From the NCBI GenBank assembly GCA_028876375.1, contig JAGWSB010000008.1, forward strand, positions 1 through 48,958: a DNA stretch of 48,958 bases. Direction: 5' to 3'. The notes beneath the pieces are model-generated. The model was not told the origin of the DNA, did not search any database, and saw nothing but the letters and a program-made list of their open reading frames with translations. Origin of the DNA: Chloroflexota bacterium (GTDB taxonomy: Bacteria; Chloroflexota; Limnocylindria; P2-11E). Of this stretch, positions 7,410 through 16,517 are shown piece after piece (positions within the stretch are counted from its first letter, which is position 1; the number at the start of each line of letters is the position of its first letter). The position numbers and the translations under genes are program-made.

Positions 7410-8630
7410 CTAGGGAACGTCGCGGATGGAGGGGATCAGGGCGCCGACGAACGCCGTCGCCAGGGTGACCGCGCCGGCGATCGCGACGAGGAGCGACGCG
7501 CTCGTCAGGTCGGCGAGCGCGCCGACGCCGAGGACGATGGGCAGCCAGCTGAGGTTGAGCAGCGCCATCCGCGCCCCGAACACGCGCGCGCGGAAGGCGC
7601 TCGGCGTGACCTCCTGCGAGATCGTGATGTTCGAGACGAAGAACAGGACGTTCGTGACGCCCGCGATGGCGAAGAGGACGAGCGCCACGAGGAACGTGGG
7701 CGCGATCCCGATGCCGATGAGCGCCGCGCCCCAGGCCGCGAAACCGGCGATGACGAGCACGCCCTTCCGCCGGCGGGCGAAGATCGTCGGGAGCAGGAGT
7801 CCCGTCGCCACCGCGCCGACGGCGAGCGCCGCCTCCGCCCAGCCGAGCTCTTCCGGACCGAGGCGGTACTCGCGGAAGACGAGGACAGGCGTCAGCGCGT
7901 TCAGCACGGGGATCGAGAGCTGCGCGACGAGCGAGAGGATGGTGTTGTTGCGGAGGATCGCGTTGTCGCCGATCCAGCGGATGCCGTCGAGGGCGTCGCT
8001 CAGCAGCCGGCGCCACGAGATCGCTCGCGGCGCGGGCTCCTGCCGCGTGATCTGAAGGAGGAGCACGGCGGACACGATGAACGTCGCGGCATCGACGTAG
8101 AACGCGAACGCTCCCAGCGCCGCCACGATGAGGCCCGCGACGACGGAGCCTCCGATCTCAACGGTGCGGTCGGACGCGTTCACCATCGAGTTGCTGGCGC
8201 CGAGCTGGTCTGCGGGGACGAGGTCCGGCACGACGGCGAGGCGGGCCGGATTGAAGACCGCGGCGCAGAGCGCGGCGACGAACACGAGCACGTACACCGT
8301 CGGGAGCGGCGCACCGACGGCGAGCAGCACTGGGATCGTGCCGATGAGCGCGGCACGGATGACGTCGCAGGCGACCATCGCGCGCCGGTGGCCCACGGCA
8401 TCCGCGACCGCGCCGCCGAAGAACCCGAAGATGGCGTGCGGGCTGATGGAGGTCGCGAACGCGAGCGTCGTCACGAGTGCCGAGCTCGTCGCCTGCCAGC
8501 TCACGTAGGCGAGGGCGAAGTAGCTGACCTTGTCGCCGAAGCTGCTGATGACCTGCGCCGCCCAGAGCCGCGCGAAGTTCGGTGTGCGGAGGACGTCGAA
8601 GGCGGTCGCCTGGGCGGTGCTGGCGCTCAC
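7410..8630 (-). CDS. MFS transporter (MFS_3-like efflux permease)
   Basis: 406 residues from the GTG at 8630, which overlaps the TGA of the DUF5317 gene (GTGA). About ten to twelve membrane helices. The N-terminus LRTPNFARLWAAQVISSFGD is the usual opening of MFS_3/enterobactin-exporter-like permeases. The loop AVADAVGHRRAMVACD between helices 2 and 3 is the MFS signature loop, and VPDLVPADQLGASNSM is the conserved segment after helix 4. Family members export siderophores or drugs; nothing here indicates the substrate. It is the last gene of an operon with an HD-GYP phosphodiesterase and a DUF5317 protein. A longer reading frame upstream of 8630 is a shadow of that gene. Confidence 0.85.
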   Translation of the reverse strand: MSASTAQATAFDVLRTPNFARLWAAQVISSFGDKVSYFALAYVSWQATSSALVTTLAFATSISPHAIFGFFGGAVADAVGHRRAMVACDVIRAALIGTIPVLLAVGAPLPTVYVLVFVAALCAAVFNPARLAVVPDLVPADQLGASNSMVNASDRTVEIGGSVVAGLIVAALGAFAFYVDAATFIVSAVLLLQITRQEPAPRAISWRRLLSDALDGIRWIGDNAILRNNTILSLVAQLSIPVLNALTPVLVFREYRLGPEELGWAEAALAVGAVATGLLLPTIFARRRKGVLVIAGFAAWGAALIGIGIAPTFLVALVLFAIAGVTNVLFFVSNITISQEVTPSAFRARVFGARMALLNLSWLPIVLGVGALADLTSASLLVAIAGAVTLATAFVGALIPSIRDVP

Positions 8631-9115
8631 TTCCCACGCAGCGCGGCGAAGGTGAGCCATCCGCCGCCGGCGGCGATGAGGACGTCGCCCACGCTGTAGG
8701 CGGTCCGGACGACCGGGAACGGGATCACGTCGGACAGCGGGACCAGCCGGCTCGCCGACGTGAGCGCCGTGTGGAGACGGTCCGTCGGCATGGCTCCGCC
8801 GACGCCGGCGACTACGGCCGCGGAGATCGGCATCGCCCCGTTCACCGCGACGACGAGGAGATTGAGCGCCGCACCGAGAGCGATGAGCCACGCGCCTGCG
8901 AGACCGCGGTTCGCGAGGGCGACGGCGACAATGCCGGCGAACGCGACGACGTACGTCGCGGCGGCCAGGTCCCCCGTGAGCCCCGCGACGGAACGAAGGA
9001 CGATGGCCACCGCCAGGACGGGCCACCAGCGGACGTAGAGCTCCCCGAGCCTTGAGAAGCGACCGCCCGTCGCGAGCCCCGCGACGAGGCCGACGACGAC
9101 CGCGCTAGCCAGCAT
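8627..9115 (-). CDS. DUF5317-like membrane protein
   Basis: 162 residues with about five membrane helices. The pattern is a glycine-rich first helix, then GGRFSRLGELYVRWWPVLAV, a central NLLVVAVNGAMPIS motif, and a last helix after VIPFPVVRTAYSVGDVLIA. This arrangement (Arg-Trp-Trp, Asn-Gly-x-Met-Pro, Ser-x-Gly-Asp) is what I recall of DUF5317 proteins, whose function is unknown. It starts ten bases inside the end of the HD-GYP gene and overlaps the MFS gene by four bases, so all three are translationally coupled. Confidence 0.65.
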   Translation of the reverse strand: MLASAVVVGLVAGLATGGRFSRLGELYVRWWPVLAVAIVLRSVAGLTGDLAAATYVVAFAGIVAVALANRGLAGAWLIALGAALNLLVVAVNGAMPISAAVVAGVGGAMPTDRLHTALTSASRLVPLSDVIPFPVVRTAYSVGDVLIAAGGGWLTFAALRGK

Positions 9116-10472
9116 GCGCGTCGCTGAGCGTGGGCTTCTGCGCCAGGCGTTGACGCAGCTCAGCGAGCGTCTCGTACTCGATGACCGGCAGGTCGCTGAC
9201 CTCGAAGGCGGCGGCGCCGCGCTTCTTGAGCAGCGTGTCGAGCGCGCGCACGACCTTCGGGTCGAACTGGATCCCCTTGTACTTGTTCAGCTGCTCGATC
9301 GCGCGCTCGTGCCCGATCGCCCTCCGGTAGATGCGGTCGGAGGTCATCGCCTCGTACGCATCGGAGACGAGGATGATGCGCGCGCCGACGGGGATCTCAT
9401 CGCCCTTCAGCCCGTTCGGATACCCCGTGCCGTCGTAGTTCTCGTGATGCGCGAGGACGATGGGCGCCAGCGGCCGCAGCGCGGACGACGGCTCGAGGAT
9501 GGACGCCCCGTAGATCGGATGCCGACGCATCAGCTCGTTCTCATCGGGCTCGAGCCGCGTCGGCTTCATGAGGATCCGGTCCTCGACGCCGATCTTGCCG
9601 ATGTCGTGGAGCAAGGCCGCGAGCTCGATCTGCTCGATGATCGGCTCGGACAAGCCCATCTCGCGAGCGACCGCGCCGGCGATGCGCGAGACGCGGTCGG
9701 CGTGACCGCGGGTGAACCCGTCCTTCGCGTCGATGGCCTGCGACAGCGCGCTGACGGATCCGAAGAAGAGGTCGCGCGTCTCGGCGTACTTGCTGAAGGA
9801 GTACCGCGCGAGCAGGAGCGGGACCATGAACAATCCGCCGGCCCACAGCCCGACCTTGCCAGCGACCTCGGCCATCAGCCAGCCCATCGGTACGAGTGCG
9901 ATGAGTCCGGTCCAGACCTGACGGAAGCTTGCGGTCCAGACGCGCTGGAACTCGATCCCGGTCCGAACGCTCGCCGCGGCCGAGGCGAGGATCTGGTTGA
10001 CCAGGCTGTACGCGAGGCCCGCCGCGAACAGCTGCGGGAGGAGCTCGATGGGATCGGCCCCGCTCGCGCCGACGCCCGTCCACTCGATCGCGTACCACCC
10101 CGCGAGGACGGACAGGACGAATGTCGCGCGGTTGTAGAGCGTCCCATACAGCGGCAGCTCGCCACGGATGTCGCGCAGCTGCAGGGTCCCGATCGCGGCG
10201 ATCCAGAGCGGCGCGAACGGGCGCGGAAGGGCGGCGTCGAACAGCGCCGCGATCAGCGGCGCGGAGTTCACCGACACGTTCACGCCGCGCGGCAGGTACA
10301 CCGGCTGACCGCTGGCGACCAGTGTCACGACGATCCAGAAGATCACGCGGCCAACGTCGATCGACGGCGGTAGCGGCACCGAATAGAAGACGAGGAGCGC
10401 CGCCGTGAGCACCGTCACGGCGAGGACGAGCACGCGCAAGCGAAGAGGCTGCTGGAATAGGAGCACCGACAT
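9105..10472 (-). CDS. Membrane-bound HD-GYP domain c-di-GMP phosphodiesterase
   Basis: 455 residues from ATG 10472. The first about 220 residues hold several membrane helices in a MASE-like sensor region. The cytoplasmic HD-GYP domain follows: GHADRVSRIAGAVA, LLHDIGKIGVEDRIL with the HD pair, HPIYGASIL, and HHENYDGTGYPNGLKGDEIP with the GYP motif. RIILVSDAYEAMTSDR is also conserved. These enzymes hydrolyse cyclic di-GMP and so affect motility, pili and biofilm. The frame stays open upstream to 10835, but that part spans a terminator hairpin and a small gene. TATCCT ten bases before ATG 10472 supports this start. Confidence 0.9.
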   Translation of the reverse strand: MSVLLFQQPLRLRVLVLAVTVLTAALLVFYSVPLPPSIDVGRVIFWIVVTLVASGQPVYLPRGVNVSVNSAPLIAALFDAALPRPFAPLWIAAIGTLQLRDIRGELPLYGTLYNRATFVLSVLAGWYAIEWTGVGASGADPIELLPQLFAAGLAYSLVNQILASAAASVRTGIEFQRVWTASFRQVWTGLIALVPMGWLMAEVAGKVGLWAGGLFMVPLLLARYSFSKYAETRDLFFGSVSALSQAIDAKDGFTRGHADRVSRIAGAVAREMGLSEPIIEQIELAALLHDIGKIGVEDRILMKPTRLEPDENELMRRHPIYGASILEPSSALRPLAPIVLAHHENYDGTGYPNGLKGDEIPVGARIILVSDAYEAMTSDRIYRRAIGHERAIEQLNKYKGIQFDPKVVRALDTLLKKRGAAAFEVSDLPVIEYETLAELRQRLAQKPTLSDAHAG

Positions 10473-10482
10473 GATCTCGCGG

Positions 10483-10488
10483 AGGATA
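10483..10488 (-). promoter_or_regulatory. Candidate -10 box for the HD-GYP operon
   Basis: TATCCT on the minus strand, ten bases before ATG 10472 and downstream of the terminator at 10523-10548. This placement suggests the HD-GYP operon is transcribed independently of the small peptide gene. Confidence 0.4.
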
Positions 10489-10522
10489 TGTCCCGACCCG
10501 ACGTCCTCCGCCGGAAAACGAA

Positions 10523-10548
10523 GAGAGGATCCCTCTCGGGATCCTCTC
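10523..10548 (-). terminator. Rho-independent terminator of the 25-residue peptide gene
   Basis: A perfect 11-base-pair stem (GAGAGGATCCC and GGGATCCTCTC, plus-strand reading) with a four-base loop. On the minus strand it is followed by TTCGTTTTCC, a T-rich tail. It lies 28 bases after the stop of the small peptide and before the HD-GYP promoter. Confidence 0.75.
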
Positions 10549-10576
10549 AAGAGATCGATGCGTTGTGCGGTGCGGA

Positions 10577-10654
10577 CTAGAAACCCTGACCGCCAGCGCC
10601 ACCGCCGAGAACGAGAGCCGCGAGCGCGACGAGAACAGCGACGATGCGACGCAT
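10577..10654 (-). CDS. 25-residue hydrophobic peptide of unknown function
   Basis: A tiny gene: Met-Arg-Arg, then a hydrophobic run IVAVLVALAALVL, then a glycine-rich end GGGAGGQGF before TAG. It looks like a signal peptide or membrane segment with almost nothing after it. Support: GGAGGGG Shine-Dalgarno six bases before ATG 10654; a candidate promoter at 10720-10749; a strong terminator directly after the stop. The unit sits between darA and the HD-GYP operon. It could be a small membrane peptide acting on a neighbour such as the membrane-bound HD-GYP protein, a secreted peptide, or a leader peptide. None of these is shown. Confidence 0.6.
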   Translation of the reverse strand: MRRIVAVLVALAALVLGGGAGGQGF

Positions 10655-10660
10655 CTGCTA

Positions 10661-10667
10661 CCCCTCC
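10661..10667 (-). promoter_or_regulatory. Strong ribosome binding site of the 25-residue peptide
   Basis: GGAGGGG on the minus strand, six bases before ATG 10654. It is one of the strongest ribosome binding sites in the window, while many larger genes here have none. Confidence 0.65.
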
Positions 10668-10719
10668 ACTGAGTTCGCCCCGGCCCTCCAGCACTGGTCG
10701 ACCGGTCAGCGTGCGGCCA

Positions 10720-10749
10720 AGGGTACAGCGCACAGATACTTCATGGAAA
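10720..10749 (-). promoter_or_regulatory. Candidate promoter of the 25-residue peptide
   Basis: Minus strand: TTTCCA (10744-10749), 18-base spacer, TACCCT (10720-10725). It lies in the locally AT-richer stretch of the 251-base gap downstream of darA. The predicted leader is about 58 bases. Confidence 0.35.
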
Positions 10750-10905
10750 CCCCTAAACCTTGCGCGGTACGGAATAGACACCTTGCCATCCGGAACGGAA
10801 TGCTGACACCGCCCCGATCCCTGGGCCGAGTGCACACGCCCGCAGCGGCGCCGGCCACCGGCGGGGACAGCAGCTGGGGGCGGCTAGCGCATGGGCGGCG
10901 CTGGG

Positions 10906-11235
10906 CTAGAGACGCTCGTGGCGCGCGACGTCGATCACAAAGACGGTCGCGCCGCCGAAGGTGACCTCCACCGGATAGGGCATGTAGAACTCACCGGGTT
11001 CCATGAGCGGCGGCATGGGGTTGATGAACTGGCTGCGGGAGTGGCAGGTCTTCCGGATGACGGCGAGGACGTCGTCCACCTGATCGTCCTCGGCTCCGAC
11101 CATGACCGTCGCGTTCGCCTGCTTGAGGAAGCCGCCCGTCGACTGCAGGCGCGTGACGCGATGGTCCTTGTCGGTGAGCGCGTCGACGAGCGCCCCGGCG
11201 TCCTCCGCGTGCACGACGGCGATCACGAGCTTCAC
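10906..11235 (-). CDS. darA: Cyclic di-AMP receptor protein DarA (PstA/YaaQ)
   Basis: 109 residues, standard length for the PII-like DarA family. The start KLVIAVVHAEDAGALVDAL, the motif RLQSTGGFLKQANATVMVG and DDQVDDVLAVI match YaaQ/DarA throughout. The protein trimerises and binds cyclic di-AMP between subunits; its downstream partner is not well defined. The diadenylate cyclase is not in this window. It follows tmk on the same strand, as in Firmicutes (tmk-yaaQ). GTG 11235 is preceded by TACCAT eight bases upstream, so an internal leaderless promoter is likely. Confidence 0.93.
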   Translation of the reverse strand: MKLVIAVVHAEDAGALVDALTDKDHRVTRLQSTGGFLKQANATVMVGAEDDQVDDVLAVIRKTCHSRSQFINPMPPLMEPGEFYMPYPVEVTFGGATVFVIDVARHERL

Positions 11236-11243
11236 GGGCGGGG

Positions 11244-11249
11244 ATGGTA
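11244..11249 (-). promoter_or_regulatory. Candidate -10 box for darA (leaderless)
   Basis: TACCAT on the minus strand, eight bases before the GTG of darA, within the 25-base gap after tmk. Confidence 0.4.
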
Positions 11250-11260
11250 GCGAGCGGCCG

Positions 11261-11902
11261 TCAGGCGGGCGTCGCGAGCAGCGCGTCGACCTCGCGCAGG
11301 ATCTCTCGGGCGATCTCCGCCTCGTCGCGGTCGCCCGGCACGACGACGAACCGACGCGGCTCCGCCGCGGCGAGCCGCAGATACCCGTCGCGCAGGCGCT
11401 CGTGGAAAGCGCGCTCGCGTTCCTCGAAACGGTCCCAAGGTCGGTCGGCCGCGCGCGCCCGCGACCGCTCGACGACGACGTCGACCGGCACGTCGAGCAG
11501 GAACGTACGGTCCGGCACCGTCGGGCCGACGGCGAAGCGCGTCAGCTCGCGGAGCCCATCGAGATCCGCGCCTCCCGCGAAGCCTTGGTAGGCGAGCGTC
11601 GAATCGAAGTAGCGGTCGGCCACGACGACCGCGCCGCGCGCGAGTGCGGGACGGACGACGTCGCGCACGAGCTGCGCGCGCGCCGCCATGAAGAGGAGCG
11701 CCTGCGCCTCCGGAGTGAGCGCGACGTCGCGCGCGTGCAGGAGGATCTCACGGATGCGCTCGCCCGCCGGCGTGCCGCCCGGCTCGCGCACGAGCAGCAC
11801 GTCCGTGCCGCGGTCGTGCAGCGACGCGACGAGGCGCCGCGCTTGCACGGACTTCCCCGACGCCTCGCCGCCTTCGAACGAGAGGAGAAGGCCGCGCGTC
11901 AC
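11261..11902 (-). CDS. tmk: Thymidylate kinase
   Basis: 213 residues, standard size. It phosphorylates dTMP to dTDP with ATP in the cytoplasm. The P-loop FEGGEASGKSVQ is at 9-20. The dTMP-binding and DR(Y/H) motif is DRYFDSTLAYQGFA, and the lid region is RAADRPWDRFEE. REPGGTPAGERIR is another conserved block. The ATG at 11902 overlaps the stop of the R3H/AAA gene. The next gene downstream is darA. In Firmicutes the same pair is followed by holB and a PSP1 gene; here those two lie about 7 kb away on the other strand. Confidence 0.95.
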   Translation of the reverse strand: MTRGLLLSFEGGEASGKSVQARRLVASLHDRGTDVLLVREPGGTPAGERIREILLHARDVALTPEAQALLFMAARAQLVRDVVRPALARGAVVVADRYFDSTLAYQGFAGGADLDGLRELTRFAVGPTVPDRTFLLDVPVDVVVERSRARAADRPWDRFEERERAFHERLRDGYLRLAAAEPRRFVVVPGDRDEAEIAREILREVDALLATPA

Positions 11903-13431
11903 CGGTATATCTGCACCCGGCGGTAGGGCTCGTGCCCCGAGCTGCTCGAGGAGAGCTCGGCGCGCTCGGCGAGCTCGTGCTGCAGGCGCCGGATCCCCGC
12001 GGGCTGCGGCGAGAGCTCGACCTCGGCGGCCTGGCCGCCGGTGATGGCGTCGATCGCCTCGCGCGCCTCCTCGAGCGCCGCGTCCTCGGGGCCGCGCCGC
12101 ATCTCGAACACGCTCGCGAGCGCGCTGGCTATCTGCGTCACCGAGTTGCTGCGCGCGATGAAGATGGGGATGCCCGACTGCTCCGCGTCGCGGAGGCGCG
12201 GCGTCTTGCGCCGGTAGTAGTTCTTGAGCGTGATGACGACGTCGGCCTCGTCGGGCTCGCGGACGATGGCGATCGGCAGCCCGAGGCCGCGCGCCGCTTC
12301 CTCCACGCGACTCCAGGAGATCCCGAACGGGTAGACCTTCACGACCTCGCGGCCCTGCGCGATCTGCGGCCGCGTGATGATGCGGCGGTCGCCCGGCGCG
12401 GCGTCGCGCTGCCGCGAGCGCGGCGGGGCGCTCGTCACCTCGACCTGGCCGTCCGCCCCGCGCTCGCGGATCTCGGGGGCGACGGGCACGCCGAGGAGGA
12501 TCGCGTCGACGATCTGTGCCACGTCGAGGTAGATGGCCATGCGCTGGTACGCCTGGATCTCGACGAGCACCTGGAACGTCGGCGGCGCCTTCCGCTCGAG
12601 CACCGACTTCTGCGTTCCGCGGCGGCGCGCCTCCTCGTCGGAGAGCGTGACCGTCTGGATGCCGCCGACGAGGTCCGACAGCGTCGGGTTGAGCATGAGG
12701 TTCTCGAGCGAGTTGCCGTGCGCGGTCGCGATGAGCTGGACGCCGCGCTCGGCGATGGTGCGCGCCGCCGCCGCCTCCTGCTCGGTGCCGATCTCGTCGA
12801 TGACGATGACCTCGGGCATGTGGTTCTCGACGGCCTCGATCATCACGGCGTGCTGCAGGGCCGGCGTCTGGACCTGCATCCGCCGGGCGCGCCCGATCCC
12901 CGGGTGCGGGATGTCGCCGTCGCCGGCGATCTCGTTCGAGGTGTCGACGACGACGACGCGCTTGCCGAGCTCGTCCGCGAGGACGCGCGCGGCCTCGCGC
13001 AGGAGGGTGGTCTTGCCCACGCCGGGACGGCCGACGAGGAGCACGCTCTTCCCCGCCTCGACGACGTCGCGGATGATGTCGACGGTGCCGTAGACCGCGC
13101 GTCCGACGCGCAGCGTGAGCCCGACGACCTTCCCGGCGCGGTTCCGCAGGGCGCTGATGCGGTGCAGCGTCCGCTCGATGCCGGCGCGGTTGTCGCCGCC
13201 GAACTGTCCGATGCGGGACATCACGTACGCGATGTCCTCCGGGCTCACTTCGCGGTCGGAGAGGTTCTCCTCGCGGTCCACGAAGCGCGCCTCCGGCAGC
13301 CGGCCGAGGTCCATGACGATCTCGAGCAGCCCTTCGAGGTGGTCGAGGCCGCGTACCCGCTGATCGAGATACGGCGGGAGGGAGCGGAGGAGCGCTCCGA
13401 GATCGTCGGTGACCGGTCGTTCGAGCGTCAT
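11899..13431 (-). CDS. AAA ATPase with C-terminal R3H-type domain (SpoIIIAA/Ycf45-like)
   Basis: 510 residues from ATG 13431, which overlaps the acetyltransferase stop (ATGA). The ATPase core resembles SpoIIIAA and chloroplast Ycf45: GLTLRVGRAVYGTVDIIRDV, then Walker A GRPGVGKTTLLREAAR, VVDTSNEIAGDGDIPHPGIG, RRMQVQTP and Walker B EVIVIDEIGTEQE. A separate C-terminal part (about 345-435) begins VVKVYPFGISWSRVEEAA and matches the domain annotated as R3H nucleic-acid binding in such proteins. The role is unknown; a nucleic-acid remodelling function is inferred. No sporulation genes flank it, so a direct SpoIIIAA role is unlikely. The frame is open to 14337 upstream, but that part is a shadow. 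Confidence 0.85.
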   Translation of the reverse strand: MTLERPVTDDLGALLRSLPPYLDQRVRGLDHLEGLLEIVMDLGRLPEARFVDREENLSDREVSPEDIAYVMSRIGQFGGDNRAGIERTLHRISALRNRAGKVVGLTLRVGRAVYGTVDIIRDVVEAGKSVLLVGRPGVGKTTLLREAARVLADELGKRVVVVDTSNEIAGDGDIPHPGIGRARRMQVQTPALQHAVMIEAVENHMPEVIVIDEIGTEQEAAAARTIAERGVQLIATAHGNSLENLMLNPTLSDLVGGIQTVTLSDEEARRRGTQKSVLERKAPPTFQVLVEIQAYQRMAIYLDVAQIVDAILLGVPVAPEIRERGADGQVEVTSAPPRSRQRDAAPGDRRIITRPQIAQGREVVKVYPFGISWSRVEEAARGLGLPIAIVREPDEADVVITLKNYYRRKTPRLRDAEQSGIPIFIARSNSVTQIASALASVFEMRRGPEDAALEEAREAIDAITGGQAAEVELSPQPAGIRRLQHELAERAELSSSSSGHEPYRRVQIYR

Positions 13432-14414
13432 CTCACCACCACCGGAGCGAGCGCTGGCTCCTCGATCCGCACGGCGAGCTCCTTCACGAAGAGCATAGCC
13501 GTGACGGTCTCCCTGAAGCCCTCGGACAGCAGAGCGCGCGCCATGTGATCCTCGTACGAGCGGACGGGCGAGCCGAGCGGCCGCCCGGCGGGAAGGTCCG
13601 CCGCGGCCGCGCGGAGCAGGTCGCGCGCCCTGTCGACGTCGCCGTCGGAGGTGCGCACCTTCAAGACGTGCGGGTGCCGCTCGAGCCCGCGGAACGCGAC
13701 AGCCACCGATCGCACGCGCTCCTCCGCGCGCTCGAGGAGGATCCCGGCGCGGCGCATCGCGAGCGGGTTGCCGCTGATGAGGTGCGGCGCGTCGAAGGCG
13801 TGTCCTCCGCGGCCGACGTCGAAGTCCTGGACGGAGAGCTGCTCCGCGCGCTGGACGGCGTGCGGCGTCGTCGAGGCGTACAGACGGAACAGGTCGTGCG
13901 CGTCGCTCGAGCGCGCGGCGCGTCCCGCGCTGTCGCCGGTGGGCCGGCCCAGGCGCTCGCCCGCCGAGACGTACCAGGTCTCTCGCGTGTAGGAGTAGAA
14001 ACCGGCCTGGAAGAACGTCTCGCGTGCGCGCACCTCGTCGGGGACGCTCCCGAAGACCCGGTGGACGCCGCGCCGCGCCGCCAGCGCACAGATCGACGAG
14101 AGGAGCCGGAAGGCTCCGTCGGCGCCGGCGGGGTCGGGATCGGCGACGAGGACGAGGAGGGTCCACTCCGGACCGCTCCCCTCGTGCACGAGCGCCGCGC
14201 TCCTGACCGCGCCGCCGGACGTGTCGATGTACACGCTCGCGCGTGAGCCCACCGGGAACAGGCCGGGCAGGAGCTGCGGCCATCTCGCCAGGGCGCCGCT
14301 GGCGAGCGGCGCGGGGAGGACGCAGCCGATGATCCACGCGGGATCGCGCAGCGCGGCGGACACGTACGACGTCACGCGTGGGAGGTCGAAGATGCCCGCC
14401 GCACGCACGGTCAT
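13428..14414 (-). CDS. GNAT-like acetyltransferase
   Basis: 328 residues from ATG 14414, starting [18 protein letters not shown], a typical GNAT opening. Two GNAT-like halves are suggested: AALVHEGSGPEWTLLVLVAD, followed by LLSSICALAARRGVHRVFGSVPDE and ETFFQAGFYSYTRETWYV, is a good match to the acyl-CoA fold. The second half is weaker. The Arg-x-x-Gly-x-Gly/Ala acetyl-CoA loop is not obvious, so activity is uncertain. The gene overlaps pdxT at its start (TGATG) and the R3H/AAA ATPase at its end, so it is co-translated with both. The substrate is unknown. Confidence 0.65.
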   Translation of the reverse strand: MTVRAAGIFDLPRVTSYVSAALRDPAWIIGCVLPAPLASGALARWPQLLPGLFPVGSRASVYIDTSGGAVRSAALVHEGSGPEWTLLVLVADPDPAGADGAFRLLSSICALAARRGVHRVFGSVPDEVRARETFFQAGFYSYTRETWYVSAGERLGRPTGDSAGRAARSSDAHDLFRLYASTTPHAVQRAEQLSVQDFDVGRGGHAFDAPHLISGNPLAMRRAGILLERAEERVRSVAVAFRGLERHPHVLKVRTSDGDVDRARDLLRAAAADLPAGRPLGSPVRSYEDHMARALLSEGFRETVTAMLFVKELAVRIEEPALAPVVVR

Positions 14415-15003
14415 CAGGGTGCGCGGCCGATGAGGGAGAGGAAGTACTCGTGAAGGCGCCGGTCTGGGGTGAGCTCGGGGTGGAACGAGGTCGCGAGCAG
14501 CCGCCCCTGCCGCGCGGCGACGACCGTCCCGTCGTCGAGCGTCGCGAGCACGTCGACGCCGCCGCCGACGCGCGCGATCCGCGGCGCTCGGATGAAGATC
14601 GCGTGGAAGGACGGCGGCCCGATCACCGGCATGTCGAGATCCGCCTCGAACGAGTCGATCTGCCGTCCGAACACGTTGCGTTCGACCGTCAGGTCCATGA
14701 GGCCCGCGAGCGGGTGAGGGTGGCTGGGCACGTCCTTGGCGATGAAGATCGCGCCGGCGCACGTTCCCCACACCGGCATGCCTTGCGCGACCCGCTCGCG
14801 CAGCTTGGCGATGATCCCGTACTGCTCGGCGAGCTTGCCGATGGTGGTGCTCTCACCGCCCGGGATGATGAGCGCGTCGACGTCGTCGAGCTGCTCGGGC
14901 CGGCGCACGTCGACGGCGTCGACGCGCATGTCGCGCAAGGTGGCGAGGTGCTCCGCGAAATCGCCCTGCAGGCCGAGGACGCCCGCGCGACGGGTCTTCT
15001 TGC

Positions 15004-15010
<7 letters not shown>
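14414..15010 (-). CDS. pdxT: Pyridoxal 5'-phosphate synthase glutaminase subunit PdxT
   Basis: Class I glutaminase that feeds ammonia to PdxS for vitamin B6 synthesis. Motifs: [12 protein letters not shown] near the start, [14 protein letters not shown], nucleophile Cys in [11 protein letters not shown], the oxyanion block [13 protein letters not shown], and the catalytic His and Glu in SFHPELT. The start is odd. The family begins two or three residues before the Gly-Val-Leu block, but no ATG, GTG or TTG lies in frame there. The nearest candidate is CTG at 15010 overlapping the pdxS stop, giving [13 protein letters not shown] non-standard start or a base error is likely. It is coupled with pdxS. 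Confidence 0.88.
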
Positions 15011-15930
<920 letters not shown>

Positions 15931-15939
15931 TCACGCCTG

Positions 15940-15945
15940 ATCGTA
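15940..15945 (-). promoter_or_regulatory. Candidate -10 box for the pdxST operon
   Basis: TACGAT on the minus strand, nine bases before the pdxS ATG. The 45-base gap also contains TACGCT (15958-15963) reading the other way, 12 bases before the HNH ATG, so it probably works as a back-to-back promoter. Confidence 0.4.
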
Positions 15946-15975
15946 CCGCGCTCCTGCTACGCTTGGAATGTCCGT

Positions 15976-16509
15976 ATGGCCGTCCTAGACGCGAATGTGC
16001 TCGTTCTCAACAGCGACTACCGTCCGCTGAACGTCTGCAACGTCCGGCGTGCCGTCGTACTGCTCGAGAAGCAGAAAGCACAGACCGTCGAGCTCGACGG
16101 CGCCGTCGTCCGCAGCGAGCGCCGCTCGCTCCGCGCGCCGTCCGTCATCCGGCTCGCGTACCACGTGAAGCGTCCGCGGCCGGTCGTGAAGCTCACGCGA
16201 CGCGAGATCCTGGCGCGCGACGACCACCAGTGCCAGTACTGCGGCAAGCGAGGGAACGACCTCACGATCGATCACGTGATCCCTCGCCATCGCGGCGGCC
16301 AGCACACGTGGGAGAACGTCGTCGCCGCGTGCAAATCGTGCAATCACAAGAAGGGCGGGCGCACGGTCTCCGAAGCCCACATGACGCTTCTCGTACAGCC
16401 GTTCAGGCCCCCGGCCACGCCGCGCTACCTTTTCTCCTCGTACATTCGGTCAGGGGAGCGCACGTGGCTCAAGTTCCTCGGGGTGGACGAGACCGCAGCG
16501 GCGTCCTAG
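15976..16509 (+). CDS. HNH endonuclease family protein
   Basis: 177 residues from ATG 15976. The N-terminus VLVLNSDYRPLNVCNVRRAV is conserved in a widespread group of single-domain bacterial HNH proteins. The nuclease core is clear: CQYCGKRGNDLTIDHVIPRH, then GGQHTWENVVAACKSCNHKK. These give the two CxxC zinc pairs and the DH-N-H metal site (residues about 91-135). Members of this group are usually chromosomal and not part of restriction modules; their role is undefined. It diverges from pdxS. The longer open frame from 15118 is a shadow of pdxS. Confidence 0.9.
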   Translation: MAVLDANVLVLNSDYRPLNVCNVRRAVVLLEKQKAQTVELDGAVVRSERRSLRAPSVIRLAYHVKRPRPVVKLTRREILARDDHQCQYCGKRGNDLTIDHVIPRHRGGQHTWENVVAACKSCNHKKGGRTVSEAHMTLLVQPFRPPATPRYLFSSYIRSGERTWLKFLGVDETAAAS

Positions 16510-16517
16510 CGGAGGCC

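Noticed and set aside
10473-10835. N-terminal extension of the HD-GYP protein
   Set aside because: It would run through a terminator hairpin and the small peptide gene, with Arg/Ser/Gly shadow composition. TATCCT before ATG 10472 supports the shorter form.
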